In this document: positions 1-12,564 of the stretch, one piece after another
How the letters are laid out: every line of letters begins with the position of its first letter
Position numbering within the stretch: position 1 is the stretch's first letter
Assembly (NCBI GenBank): GCA_032622095.1
Contig: CP136063.1
Location: 12,503,814 to 12,567,813 of the forward strand
Length of the DNA stretch: 64,000 nucleotides
Source of the DNA: Siphonodentalium dalli
Lineage: Eukaryota; Mollusca; Scaphopoda; Gadilida; Siphonodentaliidae
Reading direction: 5' to 3'
The notes under the pieces: model-generated
What the model saw: the letters and a program-made list of their open reading frames with translations, nothing else
The model's database searches: none
What the model was told of the DNA's origin: nothing
Translations under genes and position numbers: made by a program

Positions 1-906
1 ACTCGGCGTGATACTGCAGCCCATCACTTCACTGTACCGATAATGTGTATACACAATCCAGTAACTGTGCCGGTACACTGATGTAGTCCACTCTAGAACT
101 TAGAAGAATTTGCACTTTCTCCAGACCTGACCTGCTACAGACTAGTAGTACGTATGTACAGTGCTAAATATAGGCCTATATATAGGCTATATTATATATA
201 CCATCAAATATATTATAATTGGAAAATATATATATAATTATCAATTAATAAATCCTTTTATTTAATTAGGGCTGCGGAATTTCCGTGAATTTGGGACCTG
301 GATTTTGAAGTTGCCAATTGCAAGAAAAAAAAAGATCACCTATTTTCGTTGTAGAAAATTAACCCACGGACTAAAACCATTTTCTTCTAACCAATCTTTC
401 TACCTTATCGAATAACTCTTTTGCCGAATGACTCTATACCATTACCTATCCAAATGAAGCTGTTATCCCGAAAATGTTGGACAATTCATTGTAAAAAATA
501 CAACTTTAATTTGTTGTTGTTTTCCCTGGAGATAATTTGGCGCCAGTCGCTGGCGGTCGGTGTATTGATCGAGTTAAGAGATCGCTGATTTCATTGGCCA
601 GATTTCTGCCTCGATAGCGAATCGGACATCGCGTGTCATGTCTGACGATACAGAACTGTTCAGGGGCGTTCGCTTGAAAGGGGTGGTTGAACCAGGGATC
701 AAACATTAAAGTGGCTTTGTAACATACATGTACTTATTGTTATACTATTTTTAAGTATATTATGTATTCGAAGTTCTTAATTTGACTTTTTAATTAGAAA
801 TAAAAATTTCTTTCGATAATTTCGTTTAATGTAGGCCGGCCTATACTATATATTTTATATATTATATATATTGTCTGTATATAGGAATTAGGAAACTTGC
901 TGCATA
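1..906. other. AT-rich intergenic DNA, no gene seen
   Basis: No frame with recognisable protein content is visible here. The stretch is AT-rich with TA-dinucleotide runs. It holds the palindrome TAGGCCTA at 171-178 and the longer palindrome TAGGCCGGCCTA at 832-843. Confidence 0.6.
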
Positions 907-1307
907 TACATGGGCGTACGATCCAGGGGGCTAGGCGCCCCCCCCCCCCCCAATATTTTGAAAACTCAAAATTAGGACAATTGTCACAATTTTCGAACAA
1001 ATTTTGAGGTTATTTCGGACAAATTTGATGGGTTTTGAGGTGTAAATTTTGACAAATTGAAGTATCAAAAATTCCACATAACTTTCTGCCACAATTATGC
1101 ATACGGTATTTTTAAAACTTAATTTGAATCTATTTTGTTATATTTATGGATATATAGATCGCGAAGTATATATATATACATATATTTGGAAAAAATCTGT
1201 CTTATTACAACCATGATTTTTTCATGTAAAAAATTCGGGCAAAAGGGCTAAAAAAATATTATGCCTGTATAAAATATTATGCCTGTATAGGCACGTACGC
1301 CCATGTA
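907..1307. mobile_element. Small inverted-repeat element (MITE-like), about 400 bp
   Basis: The ends are 14-bp perfect inverted repeats, TACATGGGCGTACG at 907-920 and its complement at 1294-1307. A C-rich run follows the left end (about 938-952). No coding capacity is seen. TA at both outer edges may be the target duplication or part of the repeat. The size, ends and AT-rich interior fit a non-autonomous DNA transposon. The superfamily is not identified. Confidence 0.55.
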
Positions 1308-2956
1308 CATAGGACCTAGATCCATTATAATTGTCCACATCAATATATATATTTATGTTAATTTTTATTTATATTTAATATTAATTTATGTATATAGGCT
1401 CTGTAGGCCTACGTGTATTTCACTATTAAGATATAGAATAAAAATAATAAATTATTGAACATACCAGTTGTCATAATGTTGGCTGATTTTGAATCTGCTG
1501 AACCACAGAGCTGAAAAGGTAAAATATCTGTTATTACTATTAATTACTAGTACGTAGGCCTATATACCAGTATATTATTAATACACATTGTATACCCATA
1601 GATTGATAATTAATTTTTCCTCTAATATATGCAGTGGAATAGCTAGGAAATATTTAAAATTACGCCAACCCCAGAGGGATATGTATTAAGTAAAGAAAAT
1701 ATTCCTTAAAAAATAAATATTTTAAAATTGTCACGAACCGGTATCTATAATTTAGGTTATTTTTATATAAATGAGTTGATATATGGGTACTCCTGCAGAA
1801 ATATTTAACATTATTCATTCCCAAGTTTAGTAATGAATGGTCCCTTTTAATTGCCCAGATTTCCTGAATACAACAGTTTCTTGCAAACTTGAAACAAATT
1901 TGTTATTTTAATCACGAAAAATTGTAGGCTACGGTATATAATGTATTTTTATACAATGAAAATTAAAGATGCACGTCGGGTGTGGTAACTATATTAACAA
2001 CAGTGACTTTTTTAGATAAATAAAGGGCTACATTTTTTCTCATTTTTAGTTTAATATCAACCAATATATATATATGCTTGAATTTTAATCTATTATTTTT
2101 TGTTGGCCATATTTTTTAGTAGTTATTTTGGATAAAGCATGCCATTTTACGCCAGATTTGTACGGGAAATGAAAGCACAGGCCATTGTGTTACCAATTAA
2201 AAAACAATTGTTTTTGTTAATATTATTTTAGAAGTTACAATTACCTAACCCGAAATGCATCTTTATATTATAATAACTTAAATAATAATAATAGCTTTGT
2301 ACTCACATGCTAAGATACGTTGGCGTCCTGATGATCACGTGGAAAGAACAATATTTAAATATAAAAATATTCAGAATCGAAAATGATTTGAGCTGTTGGT
2401 ATTACATGGTGGAATATATCTCGGAACTAATCACTATAGGTGAGAACCACGTGGTGCATATATCCAATGAAACTTTTCTGCCCTGTATATACTTTAGTTT
2501 AATTGGTGCGGGCAATCAAACAAGGAGATGGGGATAGTGTCTGGGATTAAGGGGACTCTGATTGGGATTACAGTATATATGCTTGCGCATTATGCCCGGA
2601 CATGGACCTAGGTGTGACCCTCTAATCCCCTTGGTTAATCGAGTAACAATACAAAATTAGTGAGCCCAACGGTAAATTCCCATCTGTTATTACAACAATC
2701 AGTGTCAAGTTGATTACTGTTGTCTGGCGGACCGCATCAGAGAATTTGTAGACAATGCACGTTTTTGAGTGAGGAGGCAAACAATGGCCGCATATATACA
2801 TGGGCTGTAATAAAGTTTATAAATATATATATTTTTTAAATTGTTTTAAATTTAAAAACATTTTCGTATCATATATATTATAGTGACAATTAACAAGGAC
2901 AAGGAATAAAAGAACAACAAAATTTGACATCTATATTATATTAGTGGTTTAAGTTG
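1308..2956. other. Intergenic DNA, no gene seen
   Basis: AT-rich sequence with no supported gene. TAGGCCTA palindromes occur at 1404-1411 and 1555-1562. A 76-codon frame at 2307-2537 has no recognisable features and I do not call it. Confidence 0.5.
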
Positions 2957-2958
2957 TA

Positions 2959-4113
2959 GGGTAATGTGGGGCATAATGCGACACATAAGCACATTAGACC
3001 CCATCATGCCACTAAAACGATGGAAGGGCACACATTATTAAACTAAAAGTTAGATAAATATTTCCACTATATATATTAATACTCACACTTGCCTGGGAAG
3101 CACCAAGACTTCATATAAGCCCTCGGGCTTGTTGTCTGATCCTCATTTCCATACATTATCTCTTATATGTTGTATATTTATGTCATTTGTGTATTATGTG
3201 TATTATGTTTGGATTTGGAAATAAAAATATGTTTACACTAATTTCTGAACAGCATTACTCCCCGTCGACGTACCCAATCCGTCGCATTATGCCCCATACA
3301 CGGGGTACAATGCGACACATTTGACATTACAACATCAGCATATACCGAACATAATAAATGCATGACGGTCTGCAGTTTCTTTTCTTTTGTGGATTGAAAG
3401 AATGTATAAGCGTTATTTAAAGTCATAACAGCAGACCAATGAGACATTTTATTGATTTATATGGCGGGTAAAATAGCACCATAAAGTTTTGATTTCAGGA
3501 AAATGGCCGGGGTAGCTGGGGGTAGGGTTAACAATAGTTATTTATCTATATCATGTTTTAATGTTTGGGAATGATCGCATATGTTTTTTTATTTCTTTTC
3601 TTTTGAACTAAGGTTACCATAAGATTTATTTTTCCAGGTTTGATTTGCGATATGCCTAATCATATTTTTTTCTCGTACTAGTGTACCCGAGTGTCGCATT
3701 ATGCCCCACAACCAGACAACCTGTCTCTCCCCCAAATATGAGTGAATGTGAATAACCGATGTACACAGAACTGATCAGCTTACTATATAACTCGTCTTAC
3801 TTTACCAAAATACGCATGTAGCTTTGGTGGTATACGTGGTAAGATGTTCTCGTTTTAACATGTACAAGACCTACCGGAAGTTATAAACCATTCAAAAAGG
3901 GGGTCACCAAATGTGGGTACCCCTACTCCGGTGTTTCGCATGTGAGATTAAACAGTCATAATGATATCGGTCCAATTTGGATGTCCACTTCTATGATTAG
4001 TCTTACTAAAATATTAAATGTGCGATTCAACTTCAGTCATGGAAAAATCATATGGCCTGATAACGACCGTCTGTCGCATTATGCCCCGCGTCGCATTATG
4101 CCCCACATTACCC
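2959..4113. mobile_element. TA-flanked inverted-repeat transposon, 1.16 kb, non-autonomous
   Basis: Perfect 24-bp terminal inverted repeats begin GGGTAATGTGGGGCATAATG (2959-2982 and 4090-4113). TA lies immediately outside both ends (2957-2958, 4114-4115), as expected of a TA target duplication. The motif GTCGCATTATGCCCC recurs inside near 3281 and 3690 and again at 4073, so the interior carries subterminal repeats. No transposase fragment is recognised. TA target use fits Tc1/mariner-like or related groups; the superfamily is uncertain. Confidence 0.75.
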
Positions 4114-4540
4114 TATATAGGAGCTAGCTAGAGTGCATGTCCCATATACATATATATAGCATAATGTATCTAGACCTACTTAAATTATGTTATAATTACC
4201 TTATTTAACAAAAACTAATTGAAACTTATTTTTTCTATTAATATTTAAGAAATAAAATATATAATTTATTTACACAAAAAGTGGGGGGGGGGTGTTGATT
4301 ATTTTACTTTGGGAAAGGGTGGGTCGACATAGGGCCCCGGTAGGGGTAGGCTATATAAGCATGTTCGCCTATAGACCAGCCCTTTTCTGGGGTTCGGGAG
4401 AGGGGCCTTCGCCCCTTTCGATGCGTATCCAGGTGTCTTCGCACCGAAATTCAGAAGCAGACCAGCCCTTTAATTGAAGTCAGAAATAGCAGAATATTGT
4501 TCAAGATCTTAAACAATATTTCCAATTATTATATTATATC
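4114..4540. other. Intergenic DNA, no gene seen
   Basis: AT-rich sequence with a poly-G run near 4281-4290. Nothing in it is recognised as a gene or element. Confidence 0.45.
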
Positions 4541-4680
4541 CACTGAAAAAAAAAAATAGTCATAGCCTTAGTCAACCCGTAACTTAGTTATTTTTGACTA
4601 ACGTAGCCAAAAGTAACTAAGTGTGACCTTAGTCACACCTTAAATTAGTTACTAAGGTTAATATTTTCTTGATTCAGTCA
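4541..4680 (+). repeat. Subterminal-repeat block (left member of an inverted pair)
   Basis: The block begins CACTGA followed by a run of A and then many copies of CTTAGT/TAGTCA/TAACTAAG in both orientations. A similar block in the opposite orientation lies at about 10240-10420 and ends in a T run and CAGT. The pair may be the two ends of one 5.9-kb element filled with nested insertions, or two separate small elements. No target duplication was found outside them. Confidence 0.4.
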
Positions 4681-5213
4681 TGCCGTCAAAACTCAATAGT
4701 ATACTTATCGGCGACATATTATATACGGCAATGACTCCATACAGTATGACTGAATCTTACTCTGCTGACATTTAATATGTATATAATATCGCATTCATTC
4801 TGTGCTAATCGGGTCGGTACGTATATGGACGAGTACGTAATTTTAACTCAAATTATTCTGGCTGACATTTTTAATTCGGAAAAATCAGAGTGATTTAGAC
4901 GTGATATTGGCGTCGAACGAACTAAAAGAGACGACATATTACATAAATAACAACCATGGCGTATTTGGAGAGCGGATAAAATCAGGATAAAAGAGAAGTT
5001 AGGAAAATAATCTGCGAATAGTACCGCGTTCATCGTGTATTGTTGAATGAAAGTTCTAATTATTCAGCTGCTTTCATTTTCAACAAGTGGACAATTTGTC
5101 AATAATTAGCTTGAATCTTTATTCTACATGTGAAAGAACGGCGCCTGAAATATTTGCTGCCAAAATTAGATTTGTGCCCGATGACTCCTTCAAGGTTACA
5201 TGTACCGTACACA

Positions 5214-5231
5214 GTACTGTACGTACAGTAC
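5214..5231. repeat. 18-bp perfect palindrome
   Basis: GTACTGTACGTACAGTAC reads the same on both strands and sits in a GTAC-rich patch (about 5200-5250). Such patches are common in invertebrate intergenic DNA. No regulatory role can be assigned from the sequence. Confidence 0.5.
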
Positions 5232-5938
5232 ATATGATACATGTACAGTGTGGTGAATGTTTTTCGCTGTGGCATTGTGGAGTCAGGAGTGTGGACGACT
5301 ACCCCAAGTTGAAGTTCATTCCGGCTTGATTTGGTGATCGAGACTGTTACCTGTTCGATTGCGGATTACCTGTTCGATTGCGGACAGTTGTTAAAGACGG
5401 TCTGATTTCGGTTCCTTTGATAACCGCACAAGTTTAAATTCTGCGAAAAAAAAGGCTTATTATTAATCATTGACAATTTCCACTAAATTCATCTGATCCA
5501 TTCAATCGAATCAATGGTCTGACTTCATTCAGATGAACACAAGCTTCGATGTCAAGCAATAGTCAGTGACAATAATAACAACGACTCAACGAGCAGCTAT
5601 TAATATTAGAAATAGAATGTTGAAAATGCAGTTAACAGTACTTGTTCAGAATCTGATTCTTTCAGAGCACATTGACATGCATGTACAATTACAAGAGAGG
5701 ATATGCGGCGTGCGCACCAGTGTAATTCACAGAGCTTCAATGTCAACAAAACACCAAAAACAATGAAACTGATGCCGTGTAGTGATGGATGATCACATCA
5801 CAGTTGTTGGCCATTATATATAAGTAGTAGCCCTAGAGCACAGTTGTTGGAAGATTTGATCAAAATCCGCTGACAAATACACATACCATTACTTTAATAA
5901 TAATATAGACAAGTATGGAAAGCTCCTGTGTGAGATTG

Positions 5939-6017
5939 ACGAGTCGCCATCCGAGATCGTAACGTCATAACTATTCCGTGCTTCTAATTATAGCCTGTGA
6001 CTCGGATGGCGACTCGT
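5939..6017. repeat. 17-bp perfect inverted repeat with 45-bp loop
   Basis: ACGAGTCGCCATCCGAG at 5939-5955 pairs perfectly with 6001-6017. It lies inside the larger nested inverted-repeat region and could form a hairpin. No gene is attached. Confidence 0.6.
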
Positions 6018-6127
6018 GAGATTTTAAATTTTTGTGTTGTTGGAAATTCACATTAATAAATGTTGCAAGAAATGCCAAATCATTTCGGATTTGCAGTGTT
6101 ACTTTCAAGACATGTACCGCTATACAT

Positions 6128-6449
6128 AAAGTAATTGACCACCAATAACGTGGTGCCACCCCGTTAATATGGCGGTACTATACCGCTGTATCCTCCAATA
6201 CCGCGGTACTGATACCGCTTGTTAACGCGAACAAGTATGTGTGAGTAAATACCTCCCCTCAAACAGTTCCATGAAAATCACTGCGGTATTCAACAAAATT
6301 AATGCGGTGCCCGCTAAAAGACCGCGGTATCATTATCGCCCAATACCGTAACTCCACCGCCATGACCGTCTTGATACCACTACCGTTTATTACCGGTATC
6401 ACCGCGGTCATGACCGGGGTATCACCCGGTTTTTCTGGTCAATTACTTT
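6128..6449. mobile_element. Short palindrome-rich inverted-repeat element
   Basis: The termini AAAGTAATTGACCA (6128-6141) and its complement (6436-6449) enclose GC-rich sequence built from degenerate copies of TACCGCGGTA in both orientations. A TACCGCTAT motif lies just outside each end in mirrored orientation, so the inverted repeat may be longer. It has the look of a foldback MITE; the family is unknown. Confidence 0.45.
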
Positions 6450-7750
6450 GAGAATAGCGGTATATAGTTGATTGAATGCAAGAAATATTTGAAATTGATA
6501 CATATTTTATGCTGAAATAGGACTTGAAACTAGTTGTGGTATCGGGAGTCCAGTTGACTCTGAATCCAGTAAATTGGCCAGCTTTCCATACTTGTCTACA
6601 TGTATATACTATTGTTATTGATGTAATGGTCTGTGTATTTATCATTGGATTTTGATAATAATTTCCAACAACTGTGCCCTAGAGTAAGAATAATAGAAAG
6701 TTGGGAAACAACATGTAAAAACTATTTTTTTTAAACCCACCCACCTCCCCAGTTGCACTCGAAATCTCATCAAAACGAATACATTGTACGCTTCGGACAT
6801 GCAGAAATACGTATGCAAAACTATTGAATATCGATAATCACACTTACCATACATTTCTTGAGAGGTATATCCAGAAAAACTACTTTTATCAGGTGAAAAT
6901 AATCAAAATCGCAATAAAATTTGGCTAGACACAACATCATTAGCACGGAATTGTTAGGAAGGATAACTCTTCCGAAAAGTCGGTTCAACTCGGTTCGGTC
7001 AAAAAGGCGAAATACTTTAAGCGGGCCAACCTTTGACTTGTCCCCGGAATATAAACCTTGCCATCGCTCTAGCGTTGACGTCGTTGTGTGGGGGGGGGAC
7101 GTCACAAGGCGATGGTGTCGCGAAATATGAATTGTTATATGTTTTGATGATCAACTCTTTTCAAAAGTAAATGTAATCGAAGATCTACTTGACTAAATAT
7201 GCATTTTAATAGCTGGATGTTGAGTGAGCGTTTAAATTTTTTTTTTTTTACATGTTTCCCAACTTTCTATTATTCTTACTCTAGGGCTACTACTTATATG
7301 TAATGGGAAACAACTGTGGATCACATATCTACAATTCCAACTTTACAATGACCCCGACCAATTCATCCGTGTTAATTCATCATTGTTCATTGAAATGTGC
7401 GGATATGAGACATTGTCATTATTCGCCATGTTATCGTCAAGTTACACGACAATTTACCAGGAGTACACTGTTATTTGTTGGATGTTCTTATCAAACTATC
7501 TTCGGCTGATATTTCATGGAAAATGTGCGACTACATGAGAACATTGTCGCCAAGTCATTGCGCACATGTTTATTGGATCTGCTGTTGTCTTGAAGGGACC
7601 AATCCCAAATACCGGTAGCTGTTGTTGATATATACAGTAGTACAGTACCAGTCAAAAGAAGTGGTATATTAAGCATGCTATTTTCGCAAGTGGAAACACT
7701 TATACAGGTAAGCATGTCGCTTGTGATATTATTGCAATATTTTGCGCTTA

Positions 7751-9173
7751 GGCCAAAAGGAAGAATACCTGAGTTTAGGGTAACATGAGGGGAAAAAACA
7801 GGGGCGGGCGGGCGGTACTTCATTTTATTTTATTTTTTCATTTTATTTTTCACGGGGAATAGTATTTAAGTATTCGTGCCTTCTAATCGTCTGCCAGTGT
7901 CACTCGTATATAACTTGGGCAAGTCATTGTCACACTAATCAATGTCATGGTATCTTTAATCAGTTTAATGGTGTTGCAGAAGTTCAATGACATGTATACA
8001 GCATGATATTAAATGATATTATATATACATGTAGAATAAGTGTCTAGTGTTGGAAATTAAACGGTTTATGTTCATGCTGAAGCTCGGATATTACAGGCCA
8101 AATCCTACGAGTGGACATATACTTTTCAATTTCCCACACAAGACACTTATGATATTTTGTTTATCCACCGACTCGAATACTAAGAAATTTTGCGAAATAT
8201 TCAACTCCGAAGGTGAATTTAACAAGAGTTCCTCCATTGTAAATGGCACATACATGCGGCAACGCCAACGTGACGTACATAACATAATCAATATGTAAAG
8301 CGGTGGTGGCATTAACACCTGTAAAACAAAGTAAGCACCAAGAACAATATATGTGCATTGATTACCCTATGACTGTTGCATTCCGATCATTGCGACACAG
8401 AAGATGTTGATTCATCGGGTCCGGATTTCTGTAGAACTAATGAATATTTAATGAGAAATTGTTCTACTAGGAAAAAATTAAGTTCTACCGGGCACATACC
8501 ACTCCTACTGCATGGGTACATACAGACTCATGTTATGTCAGGCTTATAATTTTCGGTGTGGATGCGGTGAGAGGTGGATAAACTATAATAATGGAATTTT
8601 GAGCTTTGGGTCGATTTCAAAAGTGTCAGAATTATTTTTAATCCGACTTTTTATTACGTGTATGTCCTTTTCTGTCAGTTCAGAATCTATGTGGTACCGG
8701 TTCACGCACGACAACATGTCTGTGCTATAGTTGACAGGCGCCATGATGTTTCTATTCTGATTCATATGAACGCATTTGTGAAGTTTAATAGCTAAAACTC
8801 AGGATCTATCCGCACACGGAAGTGTTTCCGCCATATTCAATCGCCATGCGCAATCGGCAAAATATCCGGTTACTTTCGATTTGCTAGTTAATACATATTC
8901 CGGCACAATTATCGCGTGTTTGGCGAACAATTACGAGGGAATACGAATATACTGCAACAACAATGGCGGCACTTCCGTTTTTCGTGAATTGACGATATTT
9001 GCAAGAAAATGGTTTACTTGTTTAAGCTAATTCCGTAGTCGCGAATTCCTAATTACGAAAAAATAAAATGAAGTCGGAGGAAATTTTTGAAAAACGATAA
9101 AATGGAATTTGGCGGCAGGTTTTGAGTAGGGGCGGGCGGGTTACCCTAAACACAGGTATTCTTCGTTTTGGCC
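7751..9173. mobile_element. PIF/Harbinger-like non-autonomous transposon, 1.42 kb
   Basis: The terminal inverted repeats run about 34 bp and begin GGCCAAAA. The left copy starts at 7751 and the right ends at 9173, with a few mismatches. TTA lies directly outside both ends (7748-7750, 9174-9176). A 3-bp TWA duplication next to GG-starting ends is typical of PIF/Harbinger elements. No transposase or MYB-like frame is recognised, so this is probably non-autonomous. A truncated inverted relative lies at 57187-57624. Confidence 0.65.
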
Positions 9174-9176
9174 TTA

Positions 9177-9807
9177 ATATGGTGACACTTTGCGCTCAAA
9201 ATTGTGACATTTAAATCAAATATTGCGAGGTTTGTTTCCGCGATTCACTCAAAATGTGACCGCAACAAAGCGTTCATAATTGCATGCATTTCTGAAAACA
9301 AACATTCATTTGTTAAATAGAGGTATTAACCAAGTGCTATGCATGTGTGGATATGCACGCTTGTATCAAGCCAAGGCGGTGTTCCTGAAATTATTGTGAC
9401 AAGTCTGAAGGCAAGTCACGATGTGTGTCGGAAACTCCACCGTGGCTTGATACAAGTGCTCAGTTCCACACATAGTGGTGAAGATATTTATCATATAATT
9501 TTTCTTCTAAAAAAACTCTTCATTTCCTCCAATTTAATCTTCTATGTTGGTCGCTCGTTATCATTTTAATGTAAGCATAAATTTTTGTTTCAATTTGAAA
9601 CAATTATCGACTGGTCTGATATTGAATGTATATTCAATGCATATACTAGTATTCTGCGATTAATAATTTTCTTTCAAGATAAAACATTGTTTATATTGTC
9701 TAATTGTTTCAATAGTTAATAAAATTTATGTTGATACCTGTAAGTCATTATGTTCAGTTATTTTAATCTGCAGTTGCGATGTTCAGCTGAGGCTGCAGGG
9801 CTACATG
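9177..9807. other. Intergenic DNA, no gene seen
   Basis: Two near-complementary stretches occur around 9360-9380 and 9440-9460 (CTTGTATCAAGCCA and its complement), which could pair. No gene is supported. Confidence 0.4.
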
Positions 9808-10186
9808 TACCCCGCTCGACAAAACAAGTGTCCATTGGCACCGCGGTGTATTTGCCATTCGGCCACGGTGTCAGCGTTTGTAACTGCGGTTGAGCACTGC
9901 GGCCGAAAGCAAGTACACTGAAGCCGAACGGCAAAGTACACCATGGCCGAAAGGCAACTACAACGCGGCCGAATGGCATGTGCACCATGGTTAGATTTCT
10001 GGTTTGTATCATCTTTTTTCAGTTTAATGAACGTACACCGCAGCAACTACACCATGGCCGAATGGCAAGTACACTGCGGCCCAACAGTAGTTAGCCGGTG
10101 GACCCGCAGTGTTGTTGCATTTCGGCCGCGGTGGCAACGCTAACCGCACCGTGGTTAAGTGGACACTTGTTTTGTCCAGCAGGGTA
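9808..10186. mobile_element. TA-flanked GC-rich MITE, about 380 bp
   Basis: The ends contain GACAAAACAAGTGTCCA on the left (from 9818) and its complement on the right (10160-10176). The outermost bases are TACCC and GGGTA. The interior is an imperfect tandem of CGGCCGAATGGCA-like motifs in both orientations, which produces spurious open frames. Probably a DNA transposon using a TA target. Confidence 0.55.
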
Positions 10187-10239
10187 TGATACCCCCAATA
10201 ATTAGGCCCAATAATGATTAAATGTACTAATGGATATAG

Positions 10240-10420
10240 TGATGACTTAGTCAAGCCTTAGTTATTTCTGACTAAGGCCTTAGTTATTTGACTAAGGCCT
10301 TAGTCAGAAATGACTAAGGGCAACCTTAGTCATTTCTGACTAAGCTAAGTTAGTTAGTTTTGAGACGGGGGTTCTGACTAAGGTAACTTAGTTACTTTTG
10401 ACTAAGTTTTTTTTTTCAGT
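10240..10420 (-). repeat. Subterminal-repeat block (right member of an inverted pair)
   Basis: Many copies of GACTAAG/CTTAGTCA end in a T run and CAGT. In reverse complement this resembles the block at 4541-4680. The motif density is typical of transposon ends with transposase-binding subterminal repeats. Confidence 0.4.
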
Positions 10421-10840
10421 AATTGGAGGGGGCGTGCACACCTCATATATATCGATTGTCCCTGGTATTATTTTGCGTCCATGTCTGTACTCAGGTTACA
10501 CCCTTTTTAATGTCACATTCCGAGTTATCGAACTTCTCTTTCTTGCAAACTGACAGATTTTTACGAATTATATTGACAAATAACATCGAAATCTTACACA
10601 AGAAACACGAAATCATGGCTATATTATAGGTTCAGATAACATAGGAATGCGATTTAATAAATTTATACTTTGGTATACTTCATCAGTGGTCGCATTAAAT
10701 TAATTTTCACGATTAAACTTGCGATTTTTTCAATGCACGTTTTGATACTCCCCACCTAGCACAGTCACCACTGTCAACAGTCGGAGACTACCCGTGACAG
10801 ACTGATCTATTGTCGGCCACCTGGGCCAAAATTTTGAATA

Positions 10841-12372
10841 TGAATATGTCGAATTTTATTCAATAATGTCTCATACATGTACATATTGAGTAGTATAGTG
10901 TGCTCTCTATGAGCTGGAAAAGATAAGGATTGGTCGGTGGCCAGAAGTCTATCTAGGTATTTATTTCTCTTGGCCTAATACTAGTAATATTATGCTATAC
11001 ATAAGATTCAATATCATAATAAAAACAGAATTCTTTGACATGCATGTGTCGATTCAGTAACGGATTTCCGGCATCGATACGGCACCGTGAAACCGACACA
11101 TGGACGTCACAGTAAATTATACCTGAGTTTCATTAGTTTTTGTTATATCAAATAGCATAAAATATGCTTATTTTCTATAAAAAAATTCACAGGTCTTAAA
11201 TTTCCAAAATGTCAACCTCCCTGTTTCCAAAAATTGCCCCCCCCCCGGAGCGACGTCACTGCCTATATGAATATGTCAAATTTTATTCAATAATGTCTCA
11301 TACATATTGAGTAGTATAGTGTGCTCTCTATGAGCTGGAAAAGATAAGGATTGGTCGTTGGCCAGAAGTCTATCTAGGTATTTATTTCTCATGGCCTAAT
11401 ATGCCATATATATTATGCTATACATAAGATTCAATATCGTAATAAAAACAGAATTCTGTGACATGCATGTGTCGATTCAGTAACGGATTTCCGGCATCGA
11501 TACGGCACCGTGAAACCGACACATGGACGTCACAGTAAATTATACCCGAGTTTTCATTAGTTTATATTATATCAAATAGCATAAAATATGCTTATTTTCT
11601 ATAAAAAATTCACAGGTCTTAAATTTCCAAAATATCAACCTCCCAGTTTCCAAAAGTTGAAAATGTTGGCAAATATTGGGGGGGTGTCTGACCCGTACCC
11701 CCATATCCCCCCGGAGCGACATCACTGCTTATATGAATATGTTAAATTTTATTCAATAATGTCTCATACATATTGAGTAGTATAGTGAGCTCTCTATGAG
11801 CTGGAAATGATAAAGATTGGTCAGTGGCCAGAAGTTTTACTAGGTCAATCGGCCAGTACTAAATTGCTAGATTATCATCCACGCACACCCCAATTTTAAA
11901 TGGCCTCTAATTGATTTATTTAAAAAAAAAAAAAAATGTTTTCTTGTTTTTTTTTTTTCTTTCTTGTTTTTTTTTTTTTTTCTCCAAAATTTAATTTGAA
12001 AATATTTTTTCAACTTTTTTTCGATGTGAAATCAAATCTTATCTCCATGATATGTCAACAATCTATTACCAGATTACTTTAAAAACACACATATTTATGT
12101 TATTGTATACATGTACATGTATATATTATATTCATGGCAAAGGAGATCTGATGATAATCTAGCTATTTATTTCTCATAGCCTAATACGCCATATATATTA
12201 TGCTATACGTACATACATGTAAGATTCAATATCATAATAAGAACAGAATTCTTTGACATGCATGTGTCGATTCAGTAACGGATTTCCGGCATCGATTCGG
12301 CACCGTGAAACCGACACATGGACATCACAGTAAATTATAACTGAGTTTCATTAGTTTTTATGCTTATTTTCT
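10841..12372 (+). repeat. Tandem repeat of about 430-466 bp, at least three units
   Basis: Unit starts (TGAATATGTC or a close variant) lie at 10841, 11268 and 11734, giving periods of 427 and 466 bp. Each unit runs through AGCTGGAAAAGATAAGGATT and ACGGATTTCCGGCATCGAT to a C-rich run ending GGAGCGACGTCACTGC. The third unit is interrupted from about 11870 to 12155 by A-rich, T-rich and unrelated sequence, then resumes to 12372. No coding content is seen. Confidence 0.75.
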
Positions 12373-12564
12373 ATAAAAAAATAAAACAATAAATTTCATG
12401 GCATTATGAAAGTATCGGTATGGTGCCGGGTATTCAACTCAGATTTGAGAACCGTTTTCTCGATATAAAACGATGCCGATCCGGTGCCGGGTAAACGGTA
12501 CGTCTCTTTACGGCTCCAACCGGCATCTATCCGGTACCGTTCCGGCACCTGCATGTTTGCTGGG

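Larger units (their letters stand above)
5799..7330. repeat. Nested long inverted repeats, probable composite DNA transposon
   Basis: The sequence near 5799-5838 (CACAGTTGTTGG, then ATAAGTAGTAGCCCTAGAG) returns in inverted form near 7281-7318. The segment starting CCCTAGAGTAAGAATAATAG at 6677 is inverted again at about 7246-7285. CACAGTTGTTGG is also directly repeated around the left CCCTAGAG block (5799 and 5839). This points to one inverted-repeat element inserted into, or rearranged with, a relative. No transposase is recognised. Confidence 0.45.

Noticed and set aside
5214-5231. GTAC-rich palindrome as a copper-response-like element
   Set aside because: No adjacent gene, and GTAC-rich patches are common in such genomes.
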